Made by a program: the position numbers and the translations under genes | In this document: piece by piece, positions 58,545-64,000 of the stretch | Numbering within the stretch: the stretch's first letter is position 1 | Layout of the letters: the number at the start of each line of letters is the position of its first letter | Source of the DNA: Thalassobaculum fulvum | GTDB taxonomy: Bacteria > Pseudomonadota > Alphaproteobacteria > Thalassobaculales > Thalassobaculaceae | NCBI RefSeq assembly: GCF_014652915.1 | Contig: NZ_BMZS01000017.1 | Coordinates: forward strand, 1-64,000 | Length of the DNA: 64,000 bases | Reading direction: 5' to 3' | The notes under the pieces: model-generated | Databases searched by the model: none | Told to the model about the DNA's origin: nothing | What the model saw: the letters and a program-made list of their open reading frames with translations, nothing else

Positions 58545-59548
58545 TGCGCCTCCACCTGGCCTTCGCGGCGGCCGAACAGGAACTGCGAGGGATCGCGGTC
58601 GATCTGCCGCACCACGCGGTCCAGGTTGCCGACCAGCACGCGGGCCTCGATCAGGAACTGGGTGAGCTCGTACAGGCCGGAGTTCGAGAAGTCGCGCATG
58701 CCAGGCCGCGCCTCGGCGACCAGCGCCTCGAGCTGGGCGGCGGTGCCGCCGATCCGCTCGGTGGTCTCGCCGAGGCGTTCCGACAGCTTGCCGATCTCGA
58801 CGTCGACGCCGGTCACGGTGCCGCGGGCGGCCGCCAGCGTCACCGCGATCTCGTCGGCGATGGTCGCGAAGTTGCGCCGCAGGTCGCGGATCAGCGGGAC
58901 CAGGTCGGACATCGCGGCGCGCACCTCGGAGGCCGCCGCGGCGCCGTCGATCACCGCCGCCTCGATGTCGTCCGTCCGACGGCCGAGGGTCGACGACAGC
59001 ACCGCGAGGTTGCGCAGGATCTCGGTCACCGAGTCCCGGTTCTCCTCGCTGAAGAAGCCCTGCAGCCGGACCATCAGCACGGTCAGCTGGTCGGCGATCT
59101 CCGGCGCCGACTGGAACACCTTCTCCAGCCGCGACGCCCGCGACGGGATCACCGGCGGCGGCCCGCCGGCCGTGCGCTCCAGTTCCGGAGAATTGCGCGA
59201 TCCGCCCTGGATCTGGATGAAGCCGACGCCGGTCAGCCCCTGGGATTCCAGGGTCGCGAACATGTCGGTCTTGATCGACACGGTCGCGTCGATCTCCAGG
59301 TCGACCTGGATCTTCTCGACGTTCTCGGGGTCGATCCGTATCCCGGTGACCGAGCCGACCGGCACCCCGCGATAGCGGACCGGGCTGCCGACCGACAGGC
59401 CGCCGACCGAGCCGGTGAACTCGATCCGATACCCACGCACCTCCTGGTCCAGCCGGACGTCGCCGAACCACACCGCGAGGCCGAGGCCCCCGAGGAACAG
59501 CAGCAGGACGAAGGCGCCGACCGCCACGTATCCGGCACGGGTCTCCAT
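58541..59548 (-). CDS. mlaD: MlaD/MCE-family lipid-transport protein
   Basis: The product has 335 residues. A single N-terminal helix (YVAVGAFVLLLFLGGLGLAVWFG) anchors it in the inner membrane. One MCE domain follows (about 40-115: YRIEFTGSVGGLSVGSPVRYRGVPVG, ESQGLTGVGFIQIQGG). A long helical region (130-290) contains heptad-like stretches (VTEILRNLAVLSSTLGRRTDD, RRNFATIADEIAVTL). It forms the periplasmic ring or tunnel carrying phospholipids between the membranes. It starts two bases after the MlaF gene. Confidence 0.93.
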   Translation of the reverse strand: METRAGYVAVGAFVLLLFLGGLGLAVWFGDVRLDQEVRGYRIEFTGSVGGLSVGSPVRYRGVPVGSVTGIRIDPENVEKIQVDLEIDATVSIKTDMFATLESQGLTGVGFIQIQGGSRNSPELERTAGGPPPVIPSRASRLEKVFQSAPEIADQLTVLMVRLQGFFSEENRDSVTEILRNLAVLSSTLGRRTDDIEAAVIDGAAAASEVRAAMSDLVPLIRDLRRNFATIADEIAVTLAAARGTVTGVDVEIGKLSERLGETTERIGGTAAQLEALVAEARPGMRDFSNSGLYELTQFLIEARVLVGNLDRVVRQIDRDPSQFLFGRREGQVEAQ

Positions 59549-59550
59549 CG

Positions 59551-60372
59551 TCACCCCCCTTCCCCGGCGGCCGGGGCAATCCCACCCGGACCCGTCGCCC
59601 GGGCCGCGATGTCGAACGCCGCCCGCGCCCGCGGGCCATGGAAGTACTCCTGGATCCACGGATGCGGGTCGGCCGTCAGCTCCGCCATGGTGCCGACCAC
59701 GATCCGCTTGTCCACCAGCACCGCGATGCGGTCGCAGATCCGCGCCAGGCTGTCGAGGTCGTGGGTCACCATGACCACCGTCAGGCCGAGCGCCCGGCGC
59801 AGGTCCAGGATCAGCTCGTCGAACGCCGACGCCCCGATCGGGTCGAGCCCGGCGGTCGGCTCGTCGAGGAACACCACCTCCGGGTCCAGGGCCAGTGCCC
59901 GGGCCAGGCCGGCCCGCTTCCTCATGCCGCCCGAGAGCTGCGAGGGATACTTGCCGCAGGCGTCCGGCGGCAGGCCGACCAGCCCGACCTTCAGGCGCGC
60001 CAGCTCGTCCATCAGGGCCTTCGGGACGTCGCCGCGCTCGCGCATCGGCACCTCGATGTTCTGGCCGACGGTGAGCGCGCTGAACAGCGCGCCCTCCTGG
60101 AACAGCATCCCGAACCGCCCGGCCAGCCGCGCGGTGGTGGAGCCGTCCCACGCCACCCGTTCGCCGAGCAGCCGGACCTCGCCCTCGGTCGGCCGCTGCA
60201 GGCCGATGACGGTCCGCAGCAGCACGGTCTTGCCGGTGCCGGAGCCGCCGACCACGCCGAGGATCTCGCCGCGCCGCACCTCGAGGTCGAGTCCGTCGTG
60301 CACGGTCTGGGTCCCGAACCGGGTCACCAGCCCCCGCACGACGATCGTCGGCTCGCCGTCGACCGCGGTCAT
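59551..60372 (-). CDS. mlaF: Mla-type ABC transporter ATPase MlaF
   Basis: The product has 273 residues. Walker A is GGSGTGKT (about 42-49), the Q-loop MLFQEGALFSALTVGQNI, the signature LSGGMRKR, Walker B VVFLDEPTAGLD and the switch His in VMVTHDLDSL. It drives lipid movement by the MlaE permease. The start overlaps the MlaE stop by four bases. About 20 extra residues follow the ATPase domain. Confidence 0.94.
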   Translation of the reverse strand: MTAVDGEPTIVVRGLVTRFGTQTVHDGLDLEVRRGEILGVVGGSGTGKTVLLRTVIGLQRPTEGEVRLLGERVAWDGSTTARLAGRFGMLFQEGALFSALTVGQNIEVPMRERGDVPKALMDELARLKVGLVGLPPDACGKYPSQLSGGMRKRAGLARALALDPEVVFLDEPTAGLDPIGASAFDELILDLRRALGLTVVMVTHDLDSLARICDRIAVLVDKRIVVGTMAELTADPHPWIQEYFHGPRARAAFDIAARATGPGGIAPAAGEGG

Positions 60373-61529
60373 ATGCCGATCTCGGCGAAGGCGATCGCGA
60401 AGATCGCGTTGAGCACGATGACCAGGAAGATCGATTCCACCACCGCCCGCGTGGTCTGCCGGCCGACGCTCTCGGCGCTGCCCGACACCGCGAGCCCGTT
60501 GTGGCAGCCGACCAGCGCGATCACCACCGCGAAGAACGGCGCCTTGATCAGCCCCACCAGGAAGCTCCAGATCGTCACGCCGGCGGCCAGCTGCGACAGG
60601 AACTGGCCGGTCGACAGGTCGAGCTGGAACAGGCAGATCACCGCCCCGCCGGCGAGCCCGGCCACGTCGGCGAACACGGTCAGCGCCGGCAGCACGATCA
60701 CCAGCGCGACCACCCGCGGCAGCACCAGCACGTCGACCACCGACAGCCCCATTGTTTCCAGGGCATCGACCTCCTGGTTGACCTTCATGGTGCCGATCTG
60801 CGCGGCGAACGCGCTGCCGGAGCGGCCGGCGACGATGATCGCGGTCAGCAGGATGCCGATCTCGCGCAGCACCGAGATTCCGACCAGGTTGACGGTCAGC
60901 ACCGCCGCCCCGAACCGGGCCAGCTGCAGCGCCCCCATGTAGGCGAGCACGACCCCGACCAGGAAGCACAGCAGTCCGACGATCGGCAGCGCGGTAACCC
61001 CGGTCGCCTCGATCTGGGCGACCGTGGCGGTCCCGCGCAGCCGGGTCGGGCGCAGCACCACCCGGCCGAGCGCCACGACCACCTGCCCGAGCAGGCCGAG
61101 CAGGCTGCGCCCGGTCCGCAGGCCTTCGGACGAGCGCCGGCCGAGCGCCTCGAGCTGGTCCAGCAGCGACCAGCGCGGCGGCGGCTCGACCGCGGCCGTC
61201 GGGTCGTGCAGGGCAGCCTTGTCGAAGATCGCGCGCAGCCCCTCGCCGAGACCGGCCACCTCGACCGACACCCCGCGGCGCTCGAGCCGCCCGGCGGTCC
61301 GCCGGATCGCCCAGGCGCCGGCGCTGTCCAGCCGGGTCACGGCGGTCGCGTCGAAGGTCGCCCCCCGGACCTGGCGCTCGGCCAGCTCGCGCAGGGCGGC
61401 GTCGACCGCCAGCGCGGTCTCCAACGTCCACGCGCCGGCCAGCCGTACGACCAGGGCGTCGCCCCGGCTGTCGACGGACAGGGTGCCTGCTGCCTCCGCC
61501 CCCGCACGATCGATCGTCGCCGCGCGCAA
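60369..61529 (-). CDS. mlaE: STAS-MlaE fusion permease
   Basis: The product has 386 residues. The first ~100 residues are a STAS domain ([44 protein letters not shown]), equivalent to MlaB, joined to an MlaE permease with about five helices ([71 protein letters not shown]). It moves phospholipids across or out of the inner membrane with MlaF and MlaD. The start is TTG at 61529, preceded by GGGAGGAG; no ATG is available before the permease part. It leads the operon. Confidence 0.9.
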   Translation of the reverse strand: MRAATIDRAGAEAAGTLSVDSRGDALVVRLAGAWTLETALAVDAALRELAERQVRGATFDATAVTRLDSAGAWAIRRTAGRLERRGVSVEVAGLGEGLRAIFDKAALHDPTAAVEPPPRWSLLDQLEALGRRSSEGLRTGRSLLGLLGQVVVALGRVVLRPTRLRGTATVAQIEATGVTALPIVGLLCFLVGVVLAYMGALQLARFGAAVLTVNLVGISVLREIGILLTAIIVAGRSGSAFAAQIGTMKVNQEVDALETMGLSVVDVLVLPRVVALVIVLPALTVFADVAGLAGGAVICLFQLDLSTGQFLSQLAAGVTIWSFLVGLIKAPFFAVVIALVGCHNGLAVSGSAESVGRQTTRAVVESIFLVIVLNAIFAIAFAEIGI

Positions 61530-61677
61530 CCACTCCTCCCGCTGCTCCCTGCCTCAGAGTATCGGTGCGGCGGCAGATCGGCCAGCGTGCCGCTCTGCCG
61601 GTTCCGCCATCCTGGACGGTGGCACCCGGACACGGTTTGCTCTACATGGGACGGTCGGTCGACCCGGGGAGAACGCG

Positions 61678-62193
61678 ATGAACCTCAAGGAACATATCCG
61701 CTCGGTGCCGGATTTCCCGAAGCCGGGGATCCTGTTCTACGACATCTCGACGCTGCTGGAGCACCCGGTGGCCTGGAAGGTGACGGTCGAGCGGCTGGCC
61801 GAGGCGATCCGCCCGTTCAAGCCGGACCTGCTGGCCGGCATCGAGAGCCGTGGCTTCCTGACCGCCGCCCCGCTGGCGCTGGAGCTCGGGCTCGGCTTCA
61901 TCATGATCCGCAAGAAGGGCAAGCTGCCCGGGCCGACCGTGCCCTACACCTACGACCTGGAGTACGGCACCGACACCGTCGAGATCCAGGAAGGCGCGGT
62001 CCCGCCGGGCGCCCGGGTGGTGATCCTGGACGACCTGCTGGCCACCGGCGGCACCCTGAACGCCTCGGTGCACCTGCTGCGCAAGGTCGGCGGCAACGTC
62101 ACCGGCGGCGCCTGCATCATGGAGCTGACCTTCCTGAAGGGCCGCGACAAGCTCGACATCCCGTTCGCGTCGCTGCTGCAGTACGACGAGTAG
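61678..62193 (+). CDS. apt: Adenine phosphoribosyltransferase
   Basis: The product has 171 residues. The opening [28 protein letters not shown], the ESRGFL segment, and the PRPP-binding loop [17 protein letters not shown] are diagnostic. It salvages adenine to AMP. Start ATG at 61678 has GGGGAGAA upstream. It is divergent from the Mla operon and converges on the AcuI-type gene across a palindromic repeat. Confidence 0.95.
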   Translation: MNLKEHIRSVPDFPKPGILFYDISTLLEHPVAWKVTVERLAEAIRPFKPDLLAGIESRGFLTAAPLALELGLGFIMIRKKGKLPGPTVPYTYDLEYGTDTVEIQEGAVPPGARVVILDDLLATGGTLNASVHLLRKVGGNVTGGACIMELTFLKGRDKLDIPFASLLQYDE

Positions 62194-62212
62194 CGGTCGC
62201 GCCCGTCGCTTC

Positions 62213-62336
62213 GTAGGTTCCGCATGCGCCCCGCCTGCGGCGGCCCGCTCCGGAATGACGAAGCGAGGGAGCTACATTGCATTCTCGTCATTCCGGACGG
62301 GCGCGCCGCCCCCGGCGCGGCCGATCCGGGACCCAC
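62213..62336. repeat. Palindromic interspersed repeat, copy 2
   Basis: This ~124-base element in the convergent gap after apt starts GTAGGTTCCGCATGCG and ends GATCCGGGACCCAC. Its inner arms CGCTCCGGAATGACG and CGTCATTCCGGACGG match copy 1 (7465-7595), as does the GC palindrome GCGCGCCGCCCCCGGCGCGG. The centre (about 62261-62285) differs from copy 1. Both copies lie in convergent gaps. Confidence 0.75.
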
Positions 62337-62360
62337 CCTGCGACGGGCGTGTCCGCACCC

Positions 62361-63362
62361 TTACCCGCCGCCGACCGTCACCACCGCCCGGCCGCGCACC
62401 TCGCCCTTGAGGATGGCGCGGCCGAGGTCCGGCAGCTCGTCGAACCGGTGCAGGTGGCTGACGGCGTCCAGCCTGTCCATCGGCAGGGTGTCGGCGATCG
62501 TCTTCCAGACCCGCTCGCGCCGGTCCTTCGGGCACATCACCGAGTCGATCCCGAGCAGGCTGACGCCGCGCAGCAGGAACGGCAGCACCGTGGTGGTGAC
62601 CTCGTTGCCGCCGGTCAGCCCGACCGCCGCCACCGACCCGCCATAGGCAACCTGGGTCAGCAGGTTGGCGAGCGTGGTGCCGCCGACATTGTCGACCGCC
62701 GCCTGGAACCGCTCGCTGGCCAGCGGCCGCTTCGGCTGCTCGGCGAACTCGGCGCGGTCGACGATGCTGGCCGCCCCCAGCTCCGTGAGGTAGCCGTGGG
62801 TTTCGGCCCGGCCGGTCGAGGCGACAACCGTGTAGCCCTTGGCCGCCAGCAGCGCGACGGCGACGCTGCCGACGCCGCCCGACGCACCGGTCACCAGCAC
62901 CTCGCCGCCGTCCGGCCGCATGCCGGCCGCCTCCAGGCTGTCGACCGCGAGGCCGGCCGTGAAACCGGCGGTGCCGAGCGCCATGGCGCGCTCCAGGCTG
63001 AGGCCGGCCGGCAGCCTGACCAGATAGTCGCCCGGAACCCGCGCCAGCACGGCATAGCCGCCCCAGCGGGTCTCGCCGACCCGCCAGCCGGTCAGCACCA
63101 CCGGGTCGCCCGGCGCCAGCCCGGAGTGCGACGAGGTCTCGACGGTGCCCGAGAAGTCGACGCCCGGCACGTGCGGGTACTTCCGCACCAGCCGGCCGAT
63201 CCCGTTCATCACCATGCCGTCCTTGTAGTTCACGGTGGTGTAGGCGACGCGGACGGTGACGTCGCCGTCCGGCAACTCGGCGGTCGCGAGCTCTTCGAAC
63301 GCGCCGGTCACCTTGCCGCCCTCGCCCTCCCGCAGGACGTAGGCCTTGAAGCCGTCGGACAT
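62361..63362 (-). CDS. acuI: Zinc-free medium-chain reductase, AcuI/YhdH type
   Basis: The product has 333 residues from the ATG at 63362, with GGAGAGG before it. The MDR fold shows VRVAYTTVNYKDGMVMNGIGRL, the nucleotide motif VLVTGASGGVGSVAVALLAAKGY and AVGLTGGNEVTTTVLPFLLRGVSLLGIDS. The NYKDG motif and the lack of zinc ligands place it with acrylyl-CoA reductases (AcuI/YhdH), which reduce acryloyl-CoA to propionyl-CoA with NADPH. A wider role as an enoyl reductase is possible. It is divergent from the acyl-CoA dehydrogenase gene, which may share a pathway. Confidence 0.88.
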   Translation of the reverse strand: MSDGFKAYVLREGEGGKVTGAFEELATAELPDGDVTVRVAYTTVNYKDGMVMNGIGRLVRKYPHVPGVDFSGTVETSSHSGLAPGDPVVLTGWRVGETRWGGYAVLARVPGDYLVRLPAGLSLERAMALGTAGFTAGLAVDSLEAAGMRPDGGEVLVTGASGGVGSVAVALLAAKGYTVVASTGRAETHGYLTELGAASIVDRAEFAEQPKRPLASERFQAAVDNVGGTTLANLLTQVAYGGSVAAVGLTGGNEVTTTVLPFLLRGVSLLGIDSVMCPKDRRERVWKTIADTLPMDRLDAVSHLHRFDELPDLGRAILKGEVRGRAVVTVGGG

Positions 63363-63459
63363 GCTACCTCTCCGTTCGATTCCGTGCGCAGTTGCCCTGG
63401 CGGCGGCAGGGTGCCAGGGTTCGGCCCTCACAATGACTCGCCTCGACCGGAGCCCGCCA

Positions 63460-64000
63460 TGGATTCCTTCGCCGCAGCGTCCCCCGGTGCCGAGACCGCG
63501 GGCCTCCGGGACGGCAGCCTGCTGCAGCCGGACACCAGCGGCATCAACGCCTTCGACGACGACCGGTCGCTGGCCGCGCTGCTCGGCCTGTACCTGGCGC
63601 CGGACGACCTCGCGACGCTGACCCCGACCTTCCGTCGCCTCGGCGACCTGATCGGCGGGCGGCTGGACGCGCTGGCGCATACCGCCGACCGGAACCCGCC
63701 GGTCCTGCACCACCGCGACCGCAACGGCGACGACCGCCAGCGGATCGAGAAGCACCCGGCCTATGTGGAGATGGAGCGGATCGGCTTCGGCGAGCTGGCG
63801 ATGGCGGCGATGTCGCACCGCCCGGCGCTCGGCCTCGACAAGCCGGTGCCGCACGCCGCCAAGTACGCCATCCAGTACCTGTTCGCGCAGTCGGAGTTCG
63901 GGCTGCTGTGCCCGATCAGCATGACCGACGCGCTGACCCGCACGATCCGCCGCTACGCCGACCCGGCCCTGGTCGAGCGCTACCTCGCCGGCCTGACCGC
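63460..64000 (+). CDS. AidB-like acyl-CoA dehydrogenase, N-terminal part (runs off the right edge)
   Basis: About 180 residues are visible from the ATG at 63460 (GGAG upstream). After ~45 variable residues comes the AidB-like N-terminal helical domain: HRDRNGDDRQRIEKHPAYVEME, IGFGELAMAAMSH and the FAD-domain opening YLFAQSEFGLLCPISMTDALTRTIRRY. Members oxidise acyl-CoAs or act in alkylation response; the substrate is not clear. The catalytic Glu region lies beyond the window. It is divergent from the acuI-type gene. Confidence 0.85.

Overview
The window is GC-rich DNA of a Gram-negative bacterium. It is almost certainly an alphaproteobacterium and most likely from Rhodospirillales or a related lineage. 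The evidence is a circularly permuted two-piece tmRNA beside an alpha-type SspB, the thyA/folA/hflK/hflC/DUF2065/degP neighbourhood, a DUF2336 protein, an LdtR-like MarR regulator, and a STAS-MlaE fusion. Coding density is high, many genes overlap by 1-13 nt, and no tRNA, rRNA, CRISPR array, prophage or insertion sequence was recognised. About 50 protein genes and one stable RNA gene are supported. Both ends of the window cut a gene.

Layout. 1-9 kb: the start of a DUF4347/Ig-like surface protein, a TPR-glycosyltransferase, a pentapeptide-repeat protein divergent from a PAS-GGDEF-EAL protein whose two output domains both look degenerate, a palindromic repeat, a MarR-type regulator and a TadD-like lipoprotein. 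9-20.4 kb: a complete Tad/Flp pilus locus on the minus strand. It runs tadG-type VWA gene, two TadE-like genes, flp, cpaA, cpaB, cpaC, cpaD, cpaE, cpaF, tadB, tadC, with strong hairpins between flp and cpaA. 20.6-23 kb: a DUF1131-like exported protein and an apparently active diguanylate cyclase. 23-29 kb: the cell-shape operon mreB-mreC-mreD-mrdA-rodA with a recognisable mreB promoter. 29-33 kb: the branched-chain amino-acid operon ilvB-ilvN-ilvC. 33-36 kb: miaA and serB (divergent), then an orphan radical SAM gene behind an FNR-type box.

36-46 kb: degP, DUF2065, hflC, hflK, mrp, folA, two convergent TPR-glycosyltransferase genes, and thyA. 45.7-48.9 kb: two-piece tmRNA (ssrA), its ClpXP adaptor sspB, class I fumarase and a small alpha/beta hydrolase. 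49-55.5 kb: a small membrane protein, a DUF2336 protein, a TAXI-TRAP transporter operon ending in a universal stress protein, and a single-domain response regulator. 55.5-58 kb: a class III aminotransferase and an M23 peptidase. 57.9-61.5 kb: an Mla-type lipid transport operon (STAS-MlaE, MlaF, MlaD, auxiliary lipoprotein). 61.7-64 kb: apt, a second copy of the palindromic repeat, an AcuI/YhdH-type reductase, and the start of an AidB-like acyl-CoA dehydrogenase.

The genes form several functional groups. These are pilus assembly and surface attachment (tad, DUF4347 protein, c-di-GMP proteins, possibly the glycosyltransferases), envelope building and maintenance (mre/rod, mla, M23, degP, hflKC), quality control (ssrA, sspB, hflKC, degP), and biosynthetic housekeeping (ilv, serB, thyA, folA, apt). 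The points most worth following up are the radical SAM gene behind a well-placed FNR-like site, the two TPR-glycosyltransferase genes sitting between thyA and folA, the doubly degenerate GGDEF-EAL protein, and the two-copy repeat found only in convergent gaps. I did not find a clear defence system or other wholly new multi-gene system.
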